Shown here: positions 44,435 to 54,300 of the stretch, piece after piece
How the letters are laid out: the number at the start of each line of letters is the position of its first letter
Position numbering within the stretch: the stretch's first letter is position 1
Source of the DNA: Zopfochytrium polystomum
Taxonomy: Eukaryota > Chytridiomycota > Chytridiomycetes > Chytridiales > Chytridiaceae
Direction: 5' to 3'
Assembly (NCBI GenBank): GCA_025765615.1
Contig: JAIVFJ010000014.1
Location: 346,001 to 410,000 of the forward strand
DNA length: 64,000 nt
The notes under the pieces: generated by a model
What the model was told of the DNA's origin: nothing
The model's input: only the letters and a program-made list of their open reading frames with translations
Database searches by the model: none
Made by a program: the position numbers and the translations under genes

Positions 44435-44947
44435 TGTTAGTTTTGGGTCTTTTGGTGTAAGCAGTGTGCAGGAGCTTTGACCTGTTATGTTATGAATCAC
44501 CCTCTGGAAACCTCTGGAACCTTCTAGAACATTCCTTCATGGAACCTTCTGGAACCTTCTTTGCTTTCCTGACTTGTCTTGTTGTCATTGGTATCATTGG
44601 TATCATTGTATTACTAATTGCTCTTTCTGGAACTTTCTTTGAGTCTTGACAAGGAAGGCTCTCGGGGGGACCTGTCCCATCCCTCAAGTGAATTATTGTT
44701 TCCAATACAATCATCACTCCTCTCAGTTCCATGTCTGCCTTGTCCTGTCCTGCCCTGTTCCTGACATGTTACTGCTCTGCAAGGATGACTTGCAGCATTT
44801 TGCAAGTGATGGTCCTTGTAACAGTTTTGTAAAAAGACAAACACAAGACTGACAGAAACCAAGATCAACCTCCCACCCCCACCACCTTCAGTAGTGTACA
44901 CCACAGCAGTCCAATCCATCAATCAGCCAATATAGCAAATTCTTTCA
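44435..44947 (+). mobile_element. Copia 3' LTR, split by a solo chromovirus LTR
   Basis: Starts TGTTAGTTTTGGG right after the polypurine tract and ends GCAAATTCTTTCA. Without the nested 279-bp LTR and its duplicated 5 bp it would be about 229 bp, agreeing with the other copia LTRs in the window. Confidence 0.75.
44488..44766 (+). mobile_element. Solo chromovirus LTR (TSD TGTTA)
   Basis: 279 bp, beginning TGTTATGAATCACCC and ending CCCTGTTCCTGACA. It is flanked by perfect duplications TGTTA (44483-44487 and 44767-44771). Its heat-shock-type array has 9 pentamers, against 20 in the complete element, and its TATA region is deleted (GGCTCTCGGGG in place of CACTCTCAAAAGGTATAAAAGG). It arose by LTR-LTR recombination. 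Confidence 0.95.
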
Positions 44948-45469
44948 CAAACCCCAATCCAAACCCAAACCTGGGTTTCAGGTTAGGTTAGAATGATTTT
45001 TTCAAACCTGGATCATGTAGCTATAGTTTCAGGATAGGATAAGGTTGGAAAATTCTTCTAATTTTCAAACCTGGGGCTCGGTTAACCAGAGTTAAAATGC
45101 TTTTAAGCAGGTTAGGTTGGGGAAAGAAACCTCTGTAACGGGGTGAGGGTTTGCAAGTTTTGTGATATTCAGGCTTGGGTTGGGTTGGTTTGGTTGAAGT
45201 GCTTCTATTCCCTCAGTGGAGGATCATGGAAAACAGAGGACCTGGGGCGGGGGACCCCATAATCTGTCATTTCGGTCAATACATAGAGCCACAAAAAACA
45301 GCTACTGGAAATACCCTAAACGCGTGGTGACGAAGTCAAAACTTGGTCAAAAACAGCCCAAATTCAAGATAACAGTAGAGCAGAAATCCGCGAAATCCCA
45401 GAGAAACTTCTCCAGGGGTTTTGAGCTGGCTTTCATTCTCGCCAAAGTTTTAGAGTGGCTGTGGAGTCG
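44948..45469. other. Intergenic with AGGTTAGG-like repeats
   Basis: Degenerate CAGGTTAGGTT/GGTTGGGTTGG motifs (44985-45195) precede the sorting-nexin gene. No gene recognised; the final 250 nt presumably hold its promoter. Confidence 0.4.
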
Positions 45470-47579
45470 ATGAATGGGGTTCTCACCGTTGTGACTGAGT
45501 GCACCGTCCTCCACCTCCTCATCGTCACGCTCATTCTCTTTCTGTCCTTCATTTTGGCCTGCAGGTCTATCTTTTTTGCTCCTCAAGAATTTGTCTTCGG
45601 CAAAATGGCAGGCTCGGTACTGAGGAGGAAACTTTTCGAAGCTGGTCTATCCCACAACCTTCACGGAACTGGCCAAACAGACTTCGGTGGATCTGCTTCC
45701 ACCGCCTTGGCGATCGTACTCGATCGGATAGCCACGGAAATCAGCGAACATCTACCGTTGGAGTCGTGGATTGACTTCCTCTGCGCCGACCTTCCAAACC
45801 TCCTTCTTCTCCACCTTCGATCGGCTGAGAGGGAATCGAACCTGACGAGACAGTCATCCAGGATTTCAAAGAGGGTAGAAAAAAGAAAACGAAGCGAACA
45901 GGCGAAAAATCATGAAAGCACTGCCAAATTGCAGCTTCATCATCTTGCGCTTCAAGACCCACCCACCTCGGAGGAAGCTTACATTCGTCGAATATCCCAG
46001 AAACTGGTCGATCGATTTGTACCACTCGAGGAGCTGGAGTCGAATCTACTTCGCTTTATGTTGACAGAAATTGTAGCTTTTCGAGTGCTGTTGCCCATCG
46101 TGAGGAATATCTGCGCTCCGGAGTATTTCCGGCATTTGCTTGTGCAGGTAAAGAAAAGAGTGCTACTTTTCGCAAGAAATTGATTTTGTTTTCAGGCAGT
46201 AAGCGTCGCCACTGACTCCTCATCTTCGCCAAATCGTGCGGGACGCGCTAGCCAATCGACCGAAGCGAGCTTGGCTGCCAAGGACCCTCCCAAAAGATTA
46301 CCCAAACCAATGCTCCAAGTAAACCAATTTGAGGAACACGGAGAGCCATCACTGAGCATTCCTTGGTCCACCATCGCAGAGGAAACGTCCTCCACTGCAA
46401 CTTCTCCGACAATGTCCAGTAGATCATCCTTCTCGGCATCCACCAGCTCTCAATCTTCTGCGAGAAACTCTCGATACGCCTCTCCAGCTCCTGCCTCTGC
46501 GTTGACCCAGCCCTCGCTTTTCTCTACCCCAAGAAAACTTTGCGGCGGTCTAAAACCTAACGAAACGAAATGCCCTTTCGCGCATGGTTCGTACGTTGGG
46601 TTCACCAACGTCAATGGTGAATGCTCCATGTGCAGAAACGCTGATGCGCATACGGGAGACCGAAACGACGCGCCTAGTGACAACAACAACAGCAAGGGCG
46701 AGACAATCTTCGATATCGCAAATGTCATTGATGGATCTTGCTGTTTCACTTGCCGTAATGCAACGAAAAGCCAAGCCTGTAGCGAAATTACACTACGAAA
46801 ATTCCCGGAATGTAGCCGGAGTGGTCAGAGCTTCGCAATTACAACAGATACACAAGAAAATAGATGTTTCAAGAATGATACGAAGTTAAATTCTCAGTGT
46901 GGCTTTCATCGACCAACACCAGTTCCACTTTCCGCAAGGCTTTTTCGGGAGTGGCAAGAAAGTAAGCACGGACCATGGACTATAGGTGATGTCGATGTCA
47001 GGATGTATGATGCGGAAAGACTGGACGAGGGCAACTTCGCTCTCCTGGCAGAGTTTGTTAGGTACCTTCTGCATTGGGATGCACCGGGATTTTGCGAAAA
47101 AATTCTCTGGTGGGCCAGGACAGCAGTGCATGCAATATTTGGAAAACTAATCAACAGGTTAGGCCGCAGTGCTATTAGTATTGCTAAATCCTTCAAAGAA
47201 TAATCATAAGAGGGTTGTCCGGCGTCGCTAAGTCGTGCGAAATATGGTTCAATTCTGCTCTCGCTCAAGCCAGGCCCGAACATGCAACATCGCTTCGCGA
47301 TGAGGCCAAAACGATCGACGAGACGGTTGAATTTGTTACCGTCGCACTATTGGGTAACGGAGGACTTTGCTATGCTTTTCCGTTATGACGACGTCGGTTA
47401 GAGTAATGATGACAAAACTAGATTCAAGCACCGCTTGCTGGTTAGTGGGACGGAGAAGAACCCTCATGCTTGTTCAAGACATAGTCCGTCTCTTTAATGA
47501 GGAGGACCGAAATAAGCAGCTTGCCCTCGGTTTGCTGGATTCTGTCATCGTAAGGGCGGGTCTTTGCCCTTCCAAGTGA
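45470..47579 (+). CDS. PXA-domain sorting nexin-like membrane protein
   Basis: Exon 1 is 45470-46147. It has an N-terminal membrane segment (VLHLLIVTLILFLSFILACRS) followed by a PXA (PX-associated) domain: ALAIVLDRIATEISEHLPLESW, ISQKLVDRFVPLEELESNLLRF, VAFRVLLPIVRNICAPEYF. Exon 2 starts at 46196 (Ser-rich linker, two Cys-rich patches, then RLFREWQESKHGPW). It runs to an intron near 47158-47209, after which GLSGVAKSCEIWFNSALAQARPE continues. A last exon reads ACWLVGRRRTLMLVQDIVRLF and ends at 47579. TM + PXA is the layout of SNX13/14/19/25 and yeast Mdm1, which tether ER to endosome or lipid droplet. No PX or RGS domain was found. Exon joins after 47200 are approximate. Confidence 0.7.
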
Positions 47580-47993
47580 GGAACCAGGCCGATCATTTTG
47601 CCTTTGGAAAGCGTCCACTTCAGGCAATAATAGTAATATTGTGGCGACACTCTCCTCCCGATGCAGATTACTTTTCTGTTTAGTGTTTTGTGAAGCTCCT
47701 ATTGCTGATCAAGACCTAAGTTTGATCTTACCGGCGCCGCGGAGCGTACGGCCCTGAGTAAGCTGACTACCATCGCAGCAGATAGTGGCAACCTTTTCCT
47801 CTTTGGATACAATAGTTCTCTTGAAGAGTTCGCCTGCTTCTTTGATGTCAGGAATTCCATTGAGAGAATTCATTAACCACAATTTGACCGAAACTCTCTC
47901 TCCTCCCCTAGCGATTCATTTGAACCTTCCCCTAGAAGGAGCCCTTTATTTTTCAGTCACATTGACAAAAAGCAGCGGGGAGCGCTCCAGTGA
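47580..47993. other. Intergenic
   Basis: Lies between two convergent gene ends. No recognisable feature. Confidence 0.4.
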
Positions 47994-48596
47994 TCATAGC
48001 ATTCGGTGAGCAAGCATAAACCGGGCAAATCCGACAGCAAACAATCCGTGCATGACACCAATGGGCTTGACCTTCGCGTCCTTGACGCCAGGACTCAGTA
48101 AGGAAGCGGCGGAAACAGTGTGGTAGATGAAGGCGGCTACGGCCAGTGGCATTAGAGATGCAAGGTGGAGAGGCTCCCCAGTGGGATGGGTGAAGTAGGC
48201 CGCAAGGTAGGGGATGCTACCGAAAGTCGACAGTGCTTAAACGTTGTTTTTTGTTGGGAATTTTCAAAGTTTTAGCACTGGCGGCACATCTCATTGAAGA
48301 GTGACCTGAACAGCAGAGCAGAAGAGCAACGGAAAGGGGGTGAAATGGACGACACTGATAGTTGGATAACGGGGAGTCCACGCTCTGTCCAGATCCGGCC
48401 ATGCCCTCGAAGACCTACCAGTCGAGGCGACTTGGGCGGCCATCGTTCCGGGGGAACCAGCCACGAACGGGACGGGGAACAGCGGTGCGGCAGAGCCCGT
48501 TAAAACATACGCAACAAGCGAGGGGGCTCCGCCGATCATCTCGGCCGTGCCCGAGGCCAGGAACAGGCGAAGCCACGAGGAGGAGGAGGACGCCAT
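47994..48596 (-). CDS. Small four-helix membrane protein, unrecognised family
   Basis: Two exons on the minus strand, 48596-48419 and 48235-47994, giving about 139 residues. The intron has donor GTAGGT and acceptor TTTAAG. It reads SSWLRLFLASGTAEMIGGAP, LVAYVLTGSAAPLF, FGSIPYLAAYFTHPTGEP, LMPLAVAAFIYHTVSAASLL and IGVMHGLFAVGFARFMLAHRML, with roughly four hydrophobic helices. I do not recognise the family. It is divergent from CBP20, with starts 97 bp apart. The splice acceptor is inferred from frame and hydrophobicity only. Confidence 0.55.
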
Positions 48597-48692
48597 TCCA
48601 GAGTGTGTCTTGTGACCCGACTGTCGGCCGAACAGTTTTTCCGTTCCTTTGCTTGACAAGTTCCCTAGCCAATCTGAAAAAGTTGTTTTGAC

Positions 48693-49672
48693 ATGGCGCG
48701 GTCGGGCACAACCAGTCTTTTCCCTTCGCTTGGTGGACCGTCACCATACTTCGACAAGAAGTTCAATGTATGTAGTCACTATTTTTGATGAGAGAGATAA
48801 TTGAATGCATTTGGCGGCGGTACCCGATTGGTTACGGTTGCAGGGAACGCGCGAAGAGTTTGTCCGCCTGCAAAAGCAGTCGTCAACACTGTATGTTGGC
48901 AACCTGTCGTTTTACACAACCGAAGAGCAGATTTACGAGCTCTTTTCAAAATGTGGCGAGATCAAGCGAATTATTATGGGTCTCGATCGGCAAAAGAAGA
49001 CGCCATGCGGATTCTGCTTCGTGGAGTTAAGATCCGGTCTGTTCGATCGCTTGTTTGGCTGATCTTCATTTATTCGTATGAAGATACTACCACCACCAAA
49101 ACGCGCTTCATTGCATGCAGTTCATCGATGGAACTAAACTGGACGATCGTGTGATAAGAACGGACATTGACCCTGGTTTCACCCAAGACCGACAGTACGG
49201 GAGGGGCCGAAGCGGTGGCCAAGTGCGTCAGAATAGGTGTTTTCCAGAGAGAATGATTACAACTGACAGAGTCTGTCTCACGAAGGTTCGCGATGAGTTT
49301 CGAAAAGAGTACGATGCAGGGCGAGGGGGATGGGGTCACGATCGCACCGCTTACGAGCGGAGGCAAAACGAAGCTATTCGAGAAAACTACGGTTCCCTCC
49401 ATGGCCTACCAGCCGGGTCGCAATCCGACTATTATGGTGAACACTGTTCATTGGCAGTGAAGCGCCTTTTAAATGAATGACTTCAGCCACAGGCAGCAAT
49501 AGACCTACGGCAAAGCGAGGCCGCGAGATCGACGAGGACTTGGATGAAAGACGCGTCCGAAGACCTAACGTAAACTGCATTCTCATTCCTTCTCTTTATT
49601 CAAAGGTCGATTTTTTTTTCCCCCCAGAATCCTCGATTCCGAGAAAGATCCCCCGCGGAGGACGATTACTGA
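48693..49672 (+). CDS. ncbp2: Nuclear cap-binding protein subunit 2 (CBP20)
   Basis: Six exons: 48693-48767, 48844-49025, 49084-49222, 49286-49436, 49493-49569 and 49628-49672. The RRM reads [47 protein letters not shown], then [14 protein letters not shown] and [21 protein letters not shown]. The last block and the Tyr/Asp/Arg residues in it are the cap-binding signature of CBP20. The protein binds m7G caps with CBP80 in the nucleus and promotes splicing, export and 3' processing. The C-terminus is an Arg/Asp-rich tail as in fungal and plant orthologues. All introns are 53-76 nt and frame is kept throughout, so the gene looks intact. Confidence 0.93.
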
Positions 49673-50041
49673 ATGGATTTTGCTCCCGTCCGTTTGTTCT
49701 GAAGTGGATTTGAATACATCTCCACGCATGTCGCTGTGGTTTGATGGGCCACATTTTTCTGAGGCCGCTGTCATCAGAGGGAAGTGGTCAAACCCTCCCC
49801 TTTTTCGTTTGAGATGTGATAAGGCCCTCCTGCTCGTCGTTTGGAGCAGATTCAAAAAGAAAAGAGGGCGACATGGATTCCCGATTTGTAATGAATTGAA
49901 ACATCGGTGGGGATTCCTGCTCTGTTTTCTGTTTCCAAACAATGAAACAGGGCAGCAGTGGAGATGCTCGTACATGCCATTGGGTGACTACCAAACCCAG
50001 AGTATTTGACGTGAAAACAACGAGTTAAGTTGGCCCACCTC
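49673..50041. other. Intergenic, insertion target of the chromovirus
   Basis: No gene recognised. ACCTC at 50037-50041 is the left copy of the target duplication. Confidence 0.5.
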
Positions 50042-50069
50042 TGTTATGAATCACCCTCTGGAAACCTCT

Positions 50070-50169
50070 GGAACCTTCTAGAACATTCCTTCATGGAACC
50101 TTCTGGAACCTTCTGGAACCTTCTAGAACATTCCTTCATGGAACCTTGTGGAACCTTCTGGAACCTTCT
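50070..50169 (+). promoter_or_regulatory. Array of heat-shock-element pentamers in U3
   Basis: These 100 bp split into 20 consecutive 5-bp blocks that alternate nGAAn and nTTCn (GGAAC, CTTCT, AGAAC, ATTCC ...). Eighteen of the alternating positions hold a GAA or TTC-like block and 17 are exact; the exceptions are TTCAT (twice) and CTTGT. Three alternating pentamers suffice for heat shock factor binding in eukaryotes generally. The same array is in the 3' LTR (55022-55121) and, shorter, in the other copies. Heat responsiveness is an inference. Confidence 0.75.
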
Positions 50170-50278
50170 TTGCTTTCCTGACTTGTCTTGTTGTCATTGG
50201 TATCATTGGTATCATTGTATTACTAATTGCTCTTTCTGGAACTTTCTTGGAGTCTTGACAAGGAACACTCTCAAAAGG

Positions 50279-50286
50279 TATAAAAG
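50279..50286 (+). promoter_or_regulatory. LTR TATA box
   Basis: TATAAAAG lies 110 bp after the pentamer array and 35 bp before the sequence that would form the transcript 5' end (50314). It is conserved in the 3' LTR and in the minus-strand deletion copy (which reads TATAAAAGT), but lost from the solo LTR at 44.5 kb. Confidence 0.7.
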
Positions 50287-50396
50287 GGGGATGGGGGACC
50301 TGTCCCATCCCTCAAGTGAATTATTGTTTCCAATACAATCATCACTCCTCTCAGTTCCTTGTCTGCCTTGCCCTGTCCTGCCCTGTTCCTGACATC

Positions 50397-50407
50397 ATAA
50401 TTCACTT
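50397..50407 (+). promoter_or_regulatory. Self-priming primer-binding site
   Basis: Two bases after the 5' LTR, the 11-nt ATAATTCACTT is the exact reverse complement of AAGTGAATTAT at 50314-50324 inside the LTR. No tRNA 3'-end complement (TGG...) is present. In Tf1 the first 11 nt of the element's own RNA prime reverse transcription by pairing with such a site. Length, position and distance from the TATA box agree with that mechanism. Confidence 0.75.
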
Positions 50408-50434
50408 CACCCTCTCCCACTACTCTCTGCCATC

Positions 50435-51358
50435 ATGTCTGACCCAAACAACACCTTCCCTGATGCAACTGCCTTCCAAGCCTTGATGGACCAATTACAA
50501 GCCCTTTCAAGACAGACACACCAACTTCAAGAACAAGTCCTTCACCAGCAGCACCAGCTTCAACAACAACTTCACCAACAAGAACATCAAGCTCTTCCCC
50601 TGCCTCAAGCCAATCAAGCAAGAGAGCCCAAGGTTCCCAGCCCTGACAAGTTCACTGGGCTGGCCAAAGACCTTAGGAACTTCATGGCCACTGTGGAGAA
50701 TGTCATCCTTCTCCAACCTTCAAGATTTCCCAGTGAGCAAGTCAAGGTTCTTTTCACAAGCACCCTCCTGTCTGGTCAAGCTCAATCATGGTACAGATCT
50801 CTCCCAAGCACACCCACCACCCTGCAAGAGCTCTGGGAGGGGCTGGAAGCTACCTTTGGTGACCCCTACGCATCTTGGACAGCAAGATCCAAGCTCAAGC
50901 ATATCAAGCAAGGAAAGCAATCTTGTGTGGCCTACACCAACCAATTCAAGCAACTAGCCAGAGACTCTGGATACAATGATGCAGCTCTGATGGAGCTGTA
51001 CCATGATGGTCTCCATGAGTCTATCCAAGACATGCTCTCCCAGTCTCTGCACATCCCTGAGACCTTGGAAGAGTACATTCTCCTTGCCATCAAGATTGAC
51101 AACAGACTCTACTCCAAGAGGCTGAAGCAAAGACAAGTAGGAACTACATCAAGACCTACCCCAGTTCCTCAAGCTCTTACAGTTCCTGAACCCATGCAAG
51201 TGGATGCAGTTGAGACACTTCCTAAGGGTCCTCTGAGCCAAGAGGAGAAAACAAGGAGGGCCCAGCAGGGACTGTGTTTTTACTGTGGCTCCAAGGAGCA
51301 TGCTGTCAAGGACTGCCCAAGGAAGAAGCACCCAAACTCCCAGGTCCAGGCTCACTGA
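50435..51358 (+). CDS. gag: Chromovirus Gag
   Basis: 307 codons from ATG 50435. The N-terminus is rich in Gln and His (residues about 15-55, likely coiled coil). The retrotransposon gag core is at about 75-230 (SPDKFTGLAKDLRNFMATVE, SWYRSLPSTPTTLQELWEGL, GYNDAALMELYHDGLHESI). One CCHC zinc knuckle, CFYCGSKEHAVKDC, is at 281-294. It forms the capsid-like particle and binds the RNA. The stop TGA (51356-51358) lies inside the frameshift pseudoknot. Confidence 0.93.
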   Translation: MSDPNNTFPDATAFQALMDQLQALSRQTHQLQEQVLHQQHQLQQQLHQQEHQALPLPQANQAREPKVPSPDKFTGLAKDLRNFMATVENVILLQPSRFPSEQVKVLFTSTLLSGQAQSWYRSLPSTPTTLQELWEGLEATFGDPYASWTARSKLKHIKQGKQSCVAYTNQFKQLARDSGYNDAALMELYHDGLHESIQDMLSQSLHIPETLEEYILLAIKIDNRLYSKRLKQRQVGTTSRPTPVPQALTVPEPMQVDAVETLPKGPLSQEEKTRRAQQGLCFYCGSKEHAVKDCPRKKHPNSQVQAH

Positions 51359-51394
51359 GGGGCAATTCCCTGGACCCTCCTCCAAGCTGCCCCT
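51331..51394 (+). promoter_or_regulatory. -1 ribosomal frameshift signal with H-type pseudoknot
   Basis: CCCAAAC (51331-51337) lies in gag phase as C-CCA-AAC, the X-XXY-YYZ form that permits a -1 slip into pol. After 5 nt comes a perfect 8-bp stem: GGTCCAGG (51343-51350) with CCTGGACC (51369-51376). Seven loop bases, AGGGGCA (51358-51364), pair exactly with TGCCCCT (51388-51394), giving an H-type pseudoknot. The same heptamer and stem occur in the deletion copy. Confidence 0.8.
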
Positions 51395-54300
51395 GTTTCA
51401 TCACCACCACCAGCACCACAAACACCTCAGATTCCAAGCCCCACCAACTCACCATGGATGTCAAGATTCAACTCTCACCCAAGTCAACCATCACAACCAA
51501 GGCCCTTATAGACTCTGGATCATCCTGCAACATCATTGATGCCACCCTTGCCAAGTCTTGTGCCATTCCTACGATCAAGAAATCCACACCCCTCAAGGTC
51601 CACTTTGCCAATCATGCTCTGTTCAAGGAAATCAGCCATGAAACCAAGCTAAACCTCCACATCCAAGACTTTCCACCATCCATGGTCAATCTGGAAGTAT
51701 TGGACCTTGGCTCACCCACATTCTCTGTCATCCTGGGATTACCATGGCTGCAAGCCCAGAACCCTGCCATTGATTGGGTCACTGGTCAAGTCCAACCTCC
51801 ACCAATTGGAACAGTCACCCAAAACTCAAGTCAAGCCCCCAAGTCTCATGCTCTCAAGCCCTTGATTCAAGATTCACAGCGAGCCAAGACTCCAGTTCCA
51901 CAGTTCACAGTTCACAGTCAAGATTCAAGTAGAGCTCATAGAGCTCACAGTCATGGCCATGACTCTTGTTCACAGAACCCACAGTCAAAGATTCAAGTAC
52001 CACAGTTCACAGTCCACATTCAAGATTCAAGTTCCACAGCTCACAGTCTTTGCCAAGAACAGAACTCTCAGTCAAAGATTCAAGAATCACAGTTCCCAGT
52101 CAAGAATTCAAGCCCCACTGCTGAGGAGCACGACAACCTGGACCCATCAGACCTTTTGCTGGCATCCAAGCTACCAAAAGAATATCTCCCTTATGCTGAT
52201 GTGTTTTCCAAGACCAAGGCAGACCTGCTACCAGCTCAGAGGCCTTATGACTGTGAAATCCCACTCAAGGATGAAACTTGCAGCCCACCTTTCAAGCCAC
52301 TGTACCACCTCTCTCCACCAGAAGCCAAGGCCCTCCAAGAATACATTGAAGAAATGCTGAACAAGGGATTCATCCAACCTTCCAAGTCACCAGCTGGAGC
52401 TCCCATCTTTTTTGTCAAGAAGAAGGATGGGGGACTGAGACCCTGTGTGGACTACAGAGATCTCAATGAGATGACAGTCAAGAACCGCTATCCACTGCCT
52501 CTCATCTCTGAATTACTGGACAAACTGAGCCATGCAAGGATATTTTCCAAGATTGACCTCAGAGGTGCCTACAATTTGGTCAGAATTAAGCCCCAGGATC
52601 AATGGAAGACTGCCTTCAGATGCAAATATGGTCACTTTGAGTACTTGGTTATGCCCTTTGGACTTACCAATGCTCCAGCTATTTTCCAAGGCATGATGAA
52701 TGACATCTTCAGGGATATTCTGGACCTTTTTGTCATTGTCTACCTGGATGATATCCTGGTATTTTCATCTGACACTGCAAGCCATATGGGACATGTCAAG
52801 ACTGTCTTGGAGAGACTCAGACAGCATCACCTCTATGCAAAGCTGGAGAAGTGTGAATTCCACAAGACCTCCATTGAGTTTTTGGGGTTCATTGTGTCTG
52901 ACAAAGGGATCTCCATGGCACCAGACAAGATCCAAACTATTCTTGAATGGAAGGCTCCAAATTCCATCAAGGATGTACAAAGCTTCCTTGGATTTTGCAA
53001 CTTCTACAGAACCTTCATTGCCAACTATTCTGCCATAGCCAAGCCTCTCACTGATCTCACCAAGAAGACCACCAAGTTTGAATGGACCCCAGCAGCAGAG
53101 CAAGCCTGGCTAGCTCTTAAGACAGCAACCACAAGTGCACCACTCCTTAAGCATGTGGATCCCTTGCTTCCCTTCACCTTGGAAACTGATGCCTCAGACT
53201 ATGCCCTTGGCGCTGTTCTGTCCCAGCCAAGCTCTCAGGAACCCTCTGCTCCTCTGCATCCAGTGGCATATTACTCCAGGAAGCTGAACAGTGCTGAGTG
53301 TAACTACACAGTCCATGACAAGGAGTTGCTTGCAATTGTGGAAGCATTCAAATTCTGGAGACACTACTTGGCTGGTTCTAAAGGCATCTCTGTCTATTCT
53401 GATCACAAGAACCTCACCTTCTTCAGGGCAAGGAGGTTGCTCAAGCAGAGGCATGCCAGGTGGGCTGAACTGCTCTCTGAGTATGACTTTAAGCTGTGCT
53501 ATTCTCCTGGCCACCTTAACACTGTGGCTGATGCCCTGTCAAGAAGAACAGACCTTGCACCTGAAGGGGGAGATGGTTTCACCCCACCATCCAAGACACA
53601 CCTTTCATTGCTTCCTGACAGTGTGTGGGCCCATGCTATTTCCAAGGACCCCAAGCCTCACAAGATTCAAATCAGCCAAGAAGAGGAAAAACTTGAGATA
53701 CTCAAGACAAGGCATGATGCAGCAACAGCTGGACACCCAGGAGAGCACAAGACATATGAGCTTGTTTCCAGAGACTTCTACTGGCCAGGCATGAGGAAGT
53801 ACATCAAGAACTATGTCAGCAGCTGTGAAACCTGTCAAAGAAACAAATCCAGCAGACACAAGCCCTATGGACTTCTGGAGCCCCTCCCAATTGCCATCAG
53901 CCCTTGGTCATCAATATCCATGGACTTCATTGTGAAACTGCCCCCATCCCATGGATTTGACTCTATCCTTGTTGTCATCTGCAGAAGGACAAAGTTGGCC
54001 CATTTCATCCCCTGCACTGAGAATATAGATGCACAAGGAACAGCAGACCTGTTTTTGCAGCACATATTCAGGCTCCATGGGCTGCCTCAGTCAATCGTCA
54101 GTGACAGAGGACCACAGTTCAGATCTCAATTTTGGAAAGCACTCACAGCAGCCCTTGGAATCAAGTCTCAACTGTCAACTGCTTATCACCCTCAGACTGA
54201 TGGACAAACAGAAAGAACAAACCAGACTCTGGAGCAGTATTTGAGGTGCTATGTCAGCTATCAACAGGATGATTGGCCCACCCTCCTTCCACTGGCAGAA

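Larger units (their letters stand above)
50042..50394 (+). repeat. Chromovirus 5' LTR
   Basis: Begins TGTTATGAATCACCC and ends CCCTGTTCCTGACA. It carries the pentamer array (50070-50169), a TATA box (50279-50286) and the presumed transcript start near 50314. It is identical to the 3' LTR as far as can be read. Confidence 0.97.

Noticed and set aside
44980..45195. Internal telomere-like repeats (TTAGG/GGTTAG)
   Set aside because: The motif is too irregular and not tandem; more likely simple G/T-rich sequence.
51270..51290. Possible slippery run GTTTTTA near the start of the open pol frame
   Set aside because: In gag phase it does not allow both tRNAs to re-pair after a -1 slip, and no stem follows at the right distance; CCCAAAC at 51331 fits fully.
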